A stretch of 37,359 nt of DNA. It comes from Thermoanaerobacterium butyriciformans (GTDB lineage: Bacteria; Bacillota; Thermoanaerobacteria; Thermoanaerobacterales; Thermoanaerobacteraceae). Shown here piece by piece: positions 6,943 to 15,639 of this stretch (the first letter of the stretch is position 1; each line of letters begins with the position of its first letter). The translations under genes and the position numbers were made by a program. Below the pieces are notes generated by a model. That model did no database searches, was not told the origin of the DNA, and saw only the letters and a program-made list of their open reading frames with translations. The stretch spans positions 1 through 37,359 of the forward strand of contig NZ_JAGGLT010000035.1 in assembly GCF_017874545.1 (NCBI RefSeq), given 5' to 3'.

Positions 6943-9234
6943 TCATAAAATCAATCTGTCTCTATTATATAAACATATTAATCCATATATAATAGCACCG
7001 GTTATCAATGTTATTTTAAAGCCAAATATCATAGATATTATTACAGATAGAATCGAACCGATTACTGACATTGCACCGTTGATACCCCAAGCAATCGGTA
7101 TAACATTCTTATCACACGCGCCTAATAATCTGATTCCCCTTGGGAATGGCATACCCATAAAAAAGCCTGGTAGCATAACTAATATTGATGAAACGATTAT
7201 TTTATTTATTAAATTGTAACTGAAAGTATATTTAAATATTACGTCTAATATCTCCACAAAAACTATGCTTATTACCGCTACAATAAATGGTGGCATATAT
7301 ATTTTTTTATCTTTATTAAATGTACTATTATTGCCTAGTATAGAGCCAATACCACTTCCAACTAATAACGCCGCAAGGACATAGGTAAATGATGTTATTG
7401 GATGTCCCAAATACAAAATGAATTTTTGTATCAATGATATCTCAATAAGCATATAGGCTGTTCCTAAAGCGCCAAAAAAAATTAGCGCCTTCGCAGTGTT
7501 TTTTTGCTTTAACATAGGTCTAAACAATAAATATATACCTAACAGAACTACTAAAAGAAGTATTATTAACAGCATTAATGCATTGTTGTTAAAATTGTAA
7601 AAATACGGCTTATCGTCTGTGGCAGGTTTAATAATAAATGGAAAACCTCTTAAAAAATTATTAAACGTTAAATGTCCTTTTTCAAGATGAAAAAGAGGAC
7701 CAACTTCAAATGAATTGGGGATATATAAAGGTTTATTGTTCCCAGCCATTGCTTCCATCTCAAGTCTGTTACTCTCATCTATTGTAAATGGCTTATTTTT
7801 AATGATTACCAAAGGACTATCTATTTGTGAATTGCCACCATGATTGTGAGTCATTGTAGAATCTTTGTTTATAACCGCTATATATTTTGTGGCTTCTTCT
7901 ACTGAAACACCGTTTCTGCTTAATGCACTAATCGCTGTTGCTACAATTTTACTCATATCCTCTTCATCATGAGCTAAAAATACTAACTTGCCATTTTGTG
8001 ATAAATGATCTATATAAGCTTTTAATGCCTCAACGGTATATATATAATTTTCGTTGAGAGCGTATCCAGTTTGTAAAGCTGAACTAGTCATTACCATAGA
8101 TAAATAGATAATATCATATTTGTTTTTTGATCTATTAATAAAGTATCTACCATCTTCACCATAAATCTTAACATTAGCTTTATTATAAATATCACCATTA
8201 AAATCTTTGAAATGCCTAACAGCATCTATAGTAGATGTATTGATTTCAACACCCGTTATATTTTTGCTTTTTCCAGCAAGAGCGTACAATATGTCCCTAC
8301 CACCGCCAGGGCCAATTATTAATACATTATCTTTTTTGCCAAATGTATATGGTAAATATTCTACATCTTTTTTATATATGTCTAAACTGCCATCTTTGCC
8401 ATCAAATTTATACATAGGAGAGCTTGCCGTTCCATCAATTGTTACAATCATCTCGTTCGGATCGTTGTCGACTCTTATAACATCCGTTCTTGAAAAAGCA
8501 TTCCATTTAGTGTATACAATCTCTGCTTTATCTCCCGAACTAATTATGTTACCAAATGTTTTTAATTTACTTGTAATTATGCTGCCAAAGTTTTTTTCCA
8601 TCACACTAATATAATTTTGCGGCACAAAAATTGACATAACAAACATACCTAACACTGCATATGCAATTATGTATTTCTTAGATAAAAAATTTACAAAGAA
8701 TATTACAGCAATAGATGAGATTATAGATATCAATATGATTGATTTTATAACACCTAAATAATCAAGTGAAAATAAAACTAAAATACTGCCAAGTCCAGAA
8801 CCAATCAAATCTGCAAAATACAATTTATTGCTTATATCACTAAATTCACTATAAATTGATGATAAAATATAACCACCTATTATAAAAGGTACCATCGCAG
8901 GTATAATATATACCAATATATTGATAGAAAACGGTAATATATAAAATAATCCTAGAACAAATATATATGAAATTGGCATCAATACTATCTTCTTAATTAA
9001 GTTGTCCTTTAAAAATTGATTATTTGTCTTATTGTTTTTTAATTGTCTATATGCAACTATTCCTCCAATACCGAATCCTAAAATTGAAAATGAGGTTATT
9101 ATAAATGTGTAATGATACGTAAAAATAGCTGAAATAATCCTTGTCAATATTACTTGATATACAAACATTGATATAGATAAAAAGCTAATTCCAAATAAAA
9201 GCAATAATTTGCTTTTTCCCTTCTCTTGAATCAT
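6943..9234 (-). CDS. Membrane protein with a spermidine-synthase-like domain
   Basis: 763 residues in three parts: about six N-terminal membrane helices (to about residue 205), a cytosolic Rossmann domain (about 240-520), and about six C-terminal helices (about 550-760). The Rossmann part has the nucleotide loop VLIIGPGGGRDILYAL and the acidic strand GVEIN of spermidine synthases, and TDDKPYFYNF at its end. The catalytic Asp of aminopropyltransferases, normally in YDVIIVD..DP, is not present: the strand reads YDIIYLSMVMTSS. It therefore probably binds SAM or a related ligand without making spermidine. It lies between an M23-type gene and a DUF302 gene. The reaction and substrate are unknown; export or membrane-lipid modification are possible. 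Confidence 0.8.
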   Translation of the reverse strand: MIQEKGKSKLLLLFGISFLSISMFVYQVILTRIISAIFTYHYTFIITSFSILGFGIGGIVAYRQLKNNKTNNQFLKDNLIKKIVLMPISYIFVLGLFYILPFSINILVYIIPAMVPFIIGGYILSSIYSEFSDISNKLYFADLIGSGLGSILVLFSLDYLGVIKSIILISIISSIAVIFFVNFLSKKYIIAYAVLGMFVMSIFVPQNYISVMEKNFGSIITSKLKTFGNIISSGDKAEIVYTKWNAFSRTDVIRVDNDPNEMIVTIDGTASSPMYKFDGKDGSLDIYKKDVEYLPYTFGKKDNVLIIGPGGGRDILYALAGKSKNITGVEINTSTIDAVRHFKDFNGDIYNKANVKIYGEDGRYFINRSKNKYDIIYLSMVMTSSALQTGYALNENYIYTVEALKAYIDHLSQNGKLVFLAHDEEDMSKIVATAISALSRNGVSVEEATKYIAVINKDSTMTHNHGGNSQIDSPLVIIKNKPFTIDESNRLEMEAMAGNNKPLYIPNSFEVGPLFHLEKGHLTFNNFLRGFPFIIKPATDDKPYFYNFNNNALMLLIILLLVVLLGIYLLFRPMLKQKNTAKALIFFGALGTAYMLIEISLIQKFILYLGHPITSFTYVLAALLVGSGIGSILGNNSTFNKDKKIYMPPFIVAVISIVFVEILDVIFKYTFSYNLINKIIVSSILVMLPGFFMGMPFPRGIRLLGACDKNVIPIAWGINGAMSVIGSILSVIISMIFGFKITLITGAIIYGLICLYNRDRLIL

Positions 9235-9278
9235 CTAACCCATCCTTTGCTGTTATTTATAATAATCTTATTATTTCT

Positions 9279-10424
9279 TTATCTTACATATGGTTCTGGA
9301 TCAACTGGTGTACCATTTATCCTCACTTCAAAATGAAGGTTAACACCTGTAACAAGTCCAGTACTCCCAAGTTTTACAACAGGTTCACCTTTTTTTACAC
9401 TTTTACCTTTTGAAACTAATATAGAGGAATTATGTGCATACAATGTAGATATACCTCCACCGTGATCGATTATCACAGAATTTCCATAACCTGATATCCA
9501 TCCGGCATATATGACTGTCCCATCACCAGCTGCAACACCAATTGTTCCATATGGTGCAGGTATATCTATACCTGTATGTAACTTCTTTGTCTTGTAAACA
9601 GGATGTATTCTATATCCAAATGGTGAACTTATACTGTAATATCCTGGTACAGGCCATACCAACTTTCCATCGGTATATTTTACATTGCTATTATTTGTGT
9701 TTGTCGAACCGGTTTGAGATCTTATGATATCCATTACCTGTTTTGATGCGGTTTCTAGATCTTCAAGATCTTCCTCATATTTTTTTTGTTGTCTTTCAAG
9801 GTCTCTCAAAACACCACTTCTTGATACCATGGCAACTTGTATCCTTTTCTTTCTCTCTTCCACTTGAGCTGTAACATATTGCAAATTATTTTTCTCTTCT
9901 TTTAAGACTTCTTCTTTTTTCGCTATTAAATTTTTAGTGTTTTTCATTTCATTTAAAAATCTTATATCAAAAGCCATTAATTTTTTTATATTATCAAGTC
10001 TTGATATAAAATCGATAAAATTTTTTGAACCCAATAAAACTTCAATATATCCTGCATCACCACTCATATATATTGCTCTTATCCTCTCTTTATACAAACT
10101 CTTACGAGAATCATATCTTTTTTGAGCTATATCTAGTTCTTTCTGTGTATCACTTATTTTTTGCTCAATTGAGTATAATTTCCTCTGATTTTCAATCAAT
10201 TCTTTTTGAGTTTCTGATAGCTGTTTATCGATGTCTAATAGTTCTTTTTTTACAGATTGCTGTTTTTGATAATTTTCACTTAATTTTCTTTGAGTTTGTT
10301 GTTTTTGAATGCTTAAGTCTTCAAGTCTCTTTTTATTGTCAGTTAAATTAGATGAATATCCATAATTAAAAGCAAATGCAAAAATAAAAATGATAATTAG
10401 AAAAATAGTCATCTTACATTTCAT
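9279..10424 (-). CDS. Secreted M23-family (LytM/EnvC-like) protein with coiled coil
   Basis: 381 residues: a signal peptide (MKCKMTIFLIIIFIFAFAFNYGYS), a long coiled coil (about 25-240), then an M23 domain (about 275-380). The ATG at 10424 has AGGGGGA 5 bp upstream; the frame extends 22 codons further but without a ribosome site. Zinc and catalytic positions: H283 and D287 (HTGID), H331 (YAH), and N362-L-H364 where active enzymes have H-L-H. The zinc ligands are kept, but the first His of the HxH pair is Asn. The architecture is that of EnvC/PcsB-type proteins, some of which activate a separate amidase instead of cutting peptidoglycan. So it may be a regulator or a weak hydrolase. Confidence 0.9.
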   Translation of the reverse strand: MKCKMTIFLIIIFIFAFAFNYGYSSNLTDNKKRLEDLSIQKQQTQRKLSENYQKQQSVKKELLDIDKQLSETQKELIENQRKLYSIEQKISDTQKELDIAQKRYDSRKSLYKERIRAIYMSGDAGYIEVLLGSKNFIDFISRLDNIKKLMAFDIRFLNEMKNTKNLIAKKEEVLKEEKNNLQYVTAQVEERKKRIQVAMVSRSGVLRDLERQQKKYEEDLEDLETASKQVMDIIRSQTGSTNTNNSNVKYTDGKLVWPVPGYYSISSPFGYRIHPVYKTKKLHTGIDIPAPYGTIGVAAGDGTVIYAGWISGYGNSVIIDHGGGISTLYAHNSSILVSKGKSVKKGEPVVKLGSTGLVTGVNLHFEVRINGTPVDPEPYVR

Positions 10425-10495
10425 CAATATCCCCCTAAGAAATCTATATATAATCGACATATCTGGTATGAATTTCACCAGGTATGTCACAATAC

Positions 10496-10654
10496 CTATT
10501 CTGTTGCGTCATCCTCAGGTTTTTCGATTTGTCTATTGCCTTTATCTTGTTCATGGCTGTGATTATGACTATGCATACCTTTCATCATAAATAAATGCAT
10601 TAATGGGCACAACAGTAGAAACAAAAACGGTAAAATAGTTGTTAAAAACTTCAT
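10496..10654 (-). CDS. Short His-rich membrane peptide (DUF2933-like)
   Basis: 52 residues: one membrane helix (about 5-24) containing LLLCPLMHLFMM, then KGMHSHNHSHEQ and an acidic tail. This matches the small DUF2933 family, whose members have CPLMHLFM followed by a His-rich metal-binding stretch and are found in heavy-metal resistance regions. The ATG at 10654 is preceded by AAAGGAG at 8 bp; 11 further in-frame codons upstream lack a ribosome site. It begins 33 bp after the end of lgt, so the two are probably co-transcribed. Metal binding is inferred from the HSHNHSH pattern. Confidence 0.75.
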   Translation of the reverse strand: MKFLTTILPFLFLLLCPLMHLFMMKGMHSHNHSHEQDKGNRQIEKPEDDATE

Positions 10655-10687
10655 CTGTAACACTCCTTTCATAAAATTTTTATTCAA

Positions 10688-11521
10688 TTAATGGATATAG
10701 TAAAAGATAACCGTCGATATTGCCATTAACAAAACTACCACCACAATATCTATAAAACCTTTTTTACTTTGTACCGGCGTCTCATCTTTCTCAATAGTAT
10801 TGTATTTTTTAATATAATGTGCCGCTATCAAAGCTGCAGCAATAAATATAGCACTAGCAAGATGAGCGATTGTAAATGGTGGTAAAATCATAGGATTTCC
10901 GGCTCTAAAAAATTCTACAATAGATCTATTTATATTGAAGAAAATAACATATATGATAAATAATTGTCCATTGTATTTTATTTTGTCCCTTTTTCTCCAA
11001 AGCACGAAAAACATAATATAGTCAAGTAAAAACTCATAAACTTGTACAGGATGCAATAATTGTCCATTTACTTTTATTCCCCATGGCCATGGACGTGCCA
11101 TTGCATACCCAAATATGTCGCATCCTATTCTTCCGATTGCTTGTCCTATAGCAAGCCCTGGCGCCGCTAAATCTGCAATTTTCCAGAAATTTAATTTATA
11201 TTTTCTAACATACCATATACTAAATAAAATCCCGGCAACTAAACTACCATGAATAGCCATCCCACCATCATGTATTTTTAGTATTTCAAGTGGATGTGTT
11301 AGGAAAAAATATGGTCGATATGTCAAAACGAATCCGAGCCTTCCCCCTATTATACCAACTATTATAAGGTACACGAGAAATTCTGAAACTTTGTCAACAT
11401 CAAGGCCTTTTCTTTTGGCTTCTTTTAATGCCAAAATATACCCTGTGCCAACACCTATCGCTATCATTATTCCAAATAGATATATAGTGAAACCGCCAAT
11501 ATTAAACAAAGGTACTGTCAT
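10688..11521 (-). CDS. lgt: Prolipoprotein diacylglyceryl transferase
   Basis: 277 residues, seven or so membrane helices. Lgt moves a diacylglyceryl group from phosphatidylglycerol to the lipobox Cys of prelipoproteins on the outer face of the membrane. Family landmarks: GGRLGFV at 59-65, H91 in AIHGSL, the signature GRIGCDIFG at 130-138, and R198..E202..R205 in the NRSIVEFFR segment. All the known critical types of residue are present, although the signature has Cys-Asp where most enzymes have Asn-Phe. A Lys/Glu-rich loop and an extra C-terminal helix (about 255-275) follow the usual end. This may be a second, accessory Lgt: it lies with metal-type small proteins, not with hprK or trxB genes. 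Confidence 0.93.
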   Translation of the reverse strand: MTVPLFNIGGFTIYLFGIMIAIGVGTGYILALKEAKRKGLDVDKVSEFLVYLIIVGIIGGRLGFVLTYRPYFFLTHPLEILKIHDGGMAIHGSLVAGILFSIWYVRKYKLNFWKIADLAAPGLAIGQAIGRIGCDIFGYAMARPWPWGIKVNGQLLHPVQVYEFLLDYIMFFVLWRKRDKIKYNGQLFIIYVIFFNINRSIVEFFRAGNPMILPPFTIAHLASAIFIAAALIAAHYIKKYNTIEKDETPVQSKKGFIDIVVVVLLMAISTVIFYYIH

Positions 11522-11627
11522 AAAAAATCTCCTCTCATATTAACTTTCATACTCATTCTTCAAAAAGATATATAAATTACTGTATCAATTGCTACAACAG
11601 TGTGCTAAAAGGCGCTAATTCTCTGCT

Positions 11628-11714
11628 TTAAAAATTGTATAAAAGATTGTCTTTATGTTTTACACGGATATTATTGCTATTACTGCCATAGCATCCACAT
11701 ATTATAACCTCCAT
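11628..11714 (-). CDS. Possible 28-residue Cys-containing peptide upstream of lgt
   Basis: An ORF of 28 codons beginning MEVIICGCYGSNSNN and ending in LLYNF. Its own ATG has only a poor ribosome site. A perfect GGAGG directly inside it is correctly spaced (7 bp) for another ATG, at 11699, but that frame stops after six codons (MWMLWQ). If two bases were added near the GTGG, the good ribosome site would feed a peptide starting Met-Cys-Gly-Cys. So this may be a real small metal-binding peptide with a frameshift, a leader peptide, or chance. Low confidence. Confidence 0.25.
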   Translation of the reverse strand: MEVIICGCYGSNSNNIRVKHKDNLLYNF

Positions 11715-11844
11715 TCCACATCTATCACTAACGCACGATATAATAAAAAATGATATAAGGTCTAAAATTAATTCAAGAAAAAGATACACTATAATAAAAC
11801 CTTAGTACCATCTAGAAATTTATAATGCAAAAATCATGCCAAAT

Positions 11845-11903
11845 AAAAAGGGTCTGAAAAATATCAAATCTCTAAATAAATTAGAGAATGATAGTTCAAA
11901 CCC
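11845..11903 (-). terminator. Branched terminator after the YHS gene
   Basis: Read leftward: GGGTTTGAA pairs with TTCAGACCC (9 bp with one wobble) around an inner perfect stem TCTCTAA-TTTAT-TTAGAGA, followed by TTTTT. A GGTCTGAA copy just after the YHS stop codon (11955-11962) could pair with the same 3' arm instead, giving an alternative fold. Confidence 0.7.
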
Positions 11904-11967
11904 AAGTAAAAATTAATCAAATATAAATCTATAATGCATTTTAGTATATCATGTACTTCAGACCAAA

Positions 11968-12162
11968 TTAACAGCAACCATGGTGACTGTGCCCACCATG
12001 ATGTCCTTCATTACTTTCATTTTTTACATATTTTTCTGGATTCTTTTCAAATTCTGCTTTACAACTTTTCGAACAGAAAAAATATTCCTTTCCATTGAAT
12101 GTTGTTTTAGCTGCAGCATTATCCTCTTTAACATCCATTCCACACACTGGATCCTTAGCCAT
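11968..12162 (-). CDS. YHS-domain metal-binding protein with His-rich tail
   Basis: 64 residues. The YHS domain spans about 1-47: DPVCGMDV, then FNGKEYFFCSKSCKAEFEKNPEKY, with Cys residues placed to bind metal. The tail GHHGGHSHHGCC adds more potential copper or zinc ligands. Such proteins act as small cytosolic metal binders near copper exporters. The ATG at 12162 has AAGGAGG 8 bp upstream. The promoter region carries an ACCCA-TAC-TGGGT palindrome resembling a CsoR copper operator, so copper induction is plausible. No copper ATPase is encoded in the window. Confidence 0.88.
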   Translation of the reverse strand: MAKDPVCGMDVKEDNAAAKTTFNGKEYFFCSKSCKAEFEKNPEKYVKNESNEGHHGGHSHHGCC

Positions 12163-12188
12163 TTTCCACACCTCCTTTGATACATTAT

Positions 12189-12240
12189 ACCCATACTGGG
12201 TTTATGTTTATATGATATCATTTAATTACACAAAAGTCAA
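12189..12240 (-). promoter_or_regulatory. Promoter and CsoR-like operator of the YHS gene
   Basis: TTGACT (12240-12235), 17 bp, TATCAT (12217-12212) read leftward. A 13-bp palindrome ACCCATACTGGGT (12189-12201) lies at the expected transcript start, overlapping a second possible -10 (TATAAT, 12189-12184). Its C/G-rich half sites resemble CsoR copper-repressor operators. The -35 also overlaps ATTCCGAT, the motif seen upstream of cysK and mccB. Confidence 0.5.
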
Positions 12241-12342
12241 TCGGAATATGTATATTTATGTGTTTCTATTATTAATTTAAATATTATTTCATATATATTA
12301 TATTAAACAAATATATAGTAAATTATTTTAAAAATAACAAAA

Positions 12343-12366
12343 GCCCTCTTCTATTGTGAAGAGAGC
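12343..12366 (-). terminator. Terminator of metY
   Basis: GCTCTCTTC and GAAGAGGGC form a 9-bp stem with one mismatch and a 6-nt loop, followed on the minus strand by TTTTGTTATTTTT. It ends 10 bp after the metY stop codon. Confidence 0.85.
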
Positions 12367-12376
12367 TCTATAATAA

Positions 12377-13669
<1,293 letters not shown>

Positions 13670-13750
13670 CTAAATCTCTCCTCTTCACAGTTTTAGTTTA
13701 AGGAAATTAAAATGTTATTCTTATAATTCACCTCTTTTCACTTTTTTAGA

Positions 13751-13784
13751 ATATTAAAAGCCCTCTTCGATGTAGAAGAGGGCT
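13751..13784 (-). terminator. SAM-riboswitch terminator before metY
   Basis: A perfect 10-bp stem AGCCCTCTTC / GAAGAGGGCT with a 6-nt loop and a following T-rich run. The AGAGG of the riboswitch 3' side can instead pair with CCTCT of the terminator 5' arm, the usual antiterminator of S-box leaders. Confidence 0.9.
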
Positions 13785-13905
13785 AAGTTTGCGCCGCTCC
13801 TCTCATCTCTCAGGTTTCCCTGCAGGATTTGGCACCAGACGCATTATATATGCCGGTTGCCGGGTTTCATCGGGCCAGTCCCTCCACCACTCTTGATAAG
13901 AGGTT
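13785..13905 (-). ncRNA. SAM-I (S-box) riboswitch controlling metY
   Basis: Read leftward it contains the S-box consensus blocks in order: CTTATCAAGAGTGGTGGAGGGA, GCCCGATGAAACCCGGCAACC, the variable arm, GTGCCAAATCCTGCAG, and GAAACCTGAGAGATGAGAGG. With bound S-adenosylmethionine the P1 helix forms and the terminator at 13751-13784 stops transcription. Confidence 0.97.
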
Positions 13906-13929
13906 CGATATTCTATTTTTATTTTTATC

Positions 13930-13973
13930 TATATTAACACTTTAAATCATTAATGTCAATAGGTTTTCTTGGA
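13930..13973 (-). promoter_or_regulatory. metY promoter, copy 1 of a duplicated 44-bp promoter module
   Basis: TTGACA (13959-13954), 17 bp, TAATAT (13936-13931) read leftward. The 44-bp stretch 13930-13973 matches 15578-15621 at 40 of 44 positions, in the same orientation. Confidence 0.85.
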
Positions 13974-14099
13974 ATTTTGTTTTAAAACCTTTCTTTAGCT
14001 ATCCAAATACAAAGCAAACTCTACTTTTATATGCATAAAAAGTAGGGTTTATCGTCAATCTATTATTAACAATTTGTTAATTAGTTTCCTTATCTTCTC

Positions 14100-15113
14100 T
14101 TAACCACCTACTCGCAATAGTTTCCATCCCACATATGATATGGTCCATACAAATATAAACAAAATCACAATTATATATCCTAGAGTACTAAAATTGAGAT
14201 TTTGTATAAAGCTCCAAACGCCGTTACTTAATCCAAGTATTTGAGTAATTAGTTGCGTTATTTCAACAAAGCCTATTAACAGTGCCGCAATCACGGAAAG
14301 TCCTGTCATAACCAAGTTGTAGTAAACTTTGCGCAATGGAGCATCAAATACCCATTGATACGCTGATGTAACGAGAAACCCATCTACAGTATCCATTAAG
14401 CTCATACCTGCTGCAAATAAAATCGGAAAAGATAAAATAGAAACAATAGGTATGGCTTTACTGGCAGCACCGGCAGCGGTTGCTAATAAAGCTATTTGAG
14501 TTGCAGTGTCAAAACCTAACCCAAAAAAGAACCCCAATATATATACATGCCAGCTCTTATTAATAAAGGCATAAATTACTCTTATATATCGGTTAAAAAA
14601 ACCATCTTTCAATATTTCTTCCATACTTTCTTCTTTGTACGCCCCACGTCTTATATTTATGAATTTTTTGTAAGTGTTAAGCCATATAAAAAAATTTATT
14701 AAACCTATCAAAATGAGAAAAACTCCGGAAACAGTTAACGCAAGTATTCCTCCAAATCTCTGCAGCACAGGAAATATATTTTGAGCCCAGCGAACCGCAA
14801 AAACAGTGATTAAGGTCATTAAGAAAACCACAGACGAATGACCCGTCGAGAAAAAAAATCCAACACCTTTAGGATTCTTTTTTTGCTCTACAAGTTTTCG
14901 GGCAGTATTGTCAATTGCTGCTATATGATCTGCGTCGAAAGCATGGTTTAATCCTAAGGTATATGATACAAAGGCCATTCCTAAAAGTTCAGGACGTTGT
15001 CTTGCGCCCAATAATATTAAAACCACTCCCAAAAGATGCATTCCGAAAACCGCAAGGCCGTAAATAAGCAAGTCTGTATAATTCCAAAAAACATTTTCTC
15101 TATTAATTCTCAC
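14100..15113 (-). CDS. NiCoT-family nickel/cobalt transporter (HoxN/NixA type)
   Basis: 337 residues, about eight membrane helices. The NiCoT signature HX4DH is seen in helix 2 as H57-AFDA-D62-H63, followed by IAAIDNTARKL; further signatures are FFSTGHSSVVF and GLGFDTATQIALLA. The start is taken as the GTG at 15113, which has AAGAGGTGAT just upstream; a TTG eight codons earlier is less likely. A cobalamin-type riboswitch lies in the leader, so cobalt for B12 synthesis is the likely cargo, although nickel cannot be excluded from sequence. The gene sits between the mccA operon and the metY riboswitch, a break in an otherwise sulfur-related block. A B12-dependent methionine synthase would link the two, but none is in the window. 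Confidence 0.9.
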   Translation of the reverse strand: MRINRENVFWNYTDLLIYGLAVFGMHLLGVVLILLGARQRPELLGMAFVSYTLGLNHAFDADHIAAIDNTARKLVEQKKNPKGVGFFFSTGHSSVVFLMTLITVFAVRWAQNIFPVLQRFGGILALTVSGVFLILIGLINFFIWLNTYKKFINIRRGAYKEESMEEILKDGFFNRYIRVIYAFINKSWHVYILGFFFGLGFDTATQIALLATAAGAASKAIPIVSILSFPILFAAGMSLMDTVDGFLVTSAYQWVFDAPLRKVYYNLVMTGLSVIAALLIGFVEITQLITQILGLSNGVWSFIQNLNFSTLGYIIVILFIFVWTISYVGWKLLRVGG

Positions 15114-15239
15114 AATATCACCTCTTAACTTTTGCAACCAGAAAACTATAAAAGAACCTCCTAATGTACATAATAAAAAGATATGTATAAAGTGTAATAA
15201 TCCTTAAAAAATACACTCCCCTATAATCCGCAGAGTTAG

Positions 15240-15396
15240 CAATGTCACATTTACAGGTAAGTCTAACTTAAAATCATTGCTGTCTTATACTTTCCCAGTA
15301 CCCCAGTGAAAAAATATAAGACAACTCCTTACCCCAATGGTAAAACCATGTGGAATTTTCACCTACCTTTCTTATCAAGTTTAATCTATAAGACTA
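15240..15396 (-). ncRNA. Cobalamin riboswitch before the Ni/Co transporter
   Basis: Read leftward it has a GGTGAAAATTCC block, CACTGGGG...ACTGGGAAAG, and near its end AGTTAGACTTACCTGTAA, a good match to the B12 box. An outer helix GTCTTATA (15394-15387) with TATAAGAC (15288-15281 region) encloses the core. A second GTCTTATA inside the element could pair with the same partner, a possible switching helix. An AGCAATG/CATTGCT stem (7 bp) around the B12 box and a weak hairpin before a T-run (15204-15236) are candidates for the expression platform. Confidence 0.75.
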
Positions 15397-15577
15397 AACA
15401 ACTGCACATGCAGATATCAAATTTTTTCTTAATACATTTTTATCATTAAAGATTCTTATTTGTCAAGATGTAGATAACTTTAATGCTTTTTACTATGTAG
15501 CACTTTTTTAAAAAATTTACTAAAAAACTGAGATCTAAAGAACTAAACCCTTTTTAATTTTTTCACTCGAAGGTAAT

Positions 15578-15621
15578 TATACTAGCACTTTAAATCAATA
15601 ATGTCAATAGGTATTCTTGGA
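15578..15621 (-). promoter_or_regulatory. Promoter for the cobalamin-riboswitch transporter, copy 2 of the 44-bp module
   Basis: TTGACA (15607-15602), 17 bp, TAGTAT (15584-15579) read leftward, starting 19 bp after the mccA stop codon. It is 40/44 identical to the metY promoter at 13930-13973. About 180 bp of leader lies between it and the riboswitch, with no other feature seen in it. Confidence 0.75.
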
Positions 15622-15639
15622 CATTTCTCAGGTTGAAAT

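Larger units (their letters stand above)
11522..11967. other. 446-bp gap between the YHS gene and lgt
   Basis: It holds a branched terminator for the YHS gene (11845-11903), a possible 28-codon Cys-rich ORF (11628-11714, minus) and a weak promoter reading toward lgt (TTAGAC, 17 bp, TATATC, about 11745-11775). The rest shows no coding signal or known riboswitch. Confidence 0.5.

Noticed and set aside
15114-15236. T-box or NiCo riboswitch before the transporter
   Set aside because: No T-box sequence (TGGNACCGCG) or NiCo junction was seen; the B12-box-like block fits cobalamin better.
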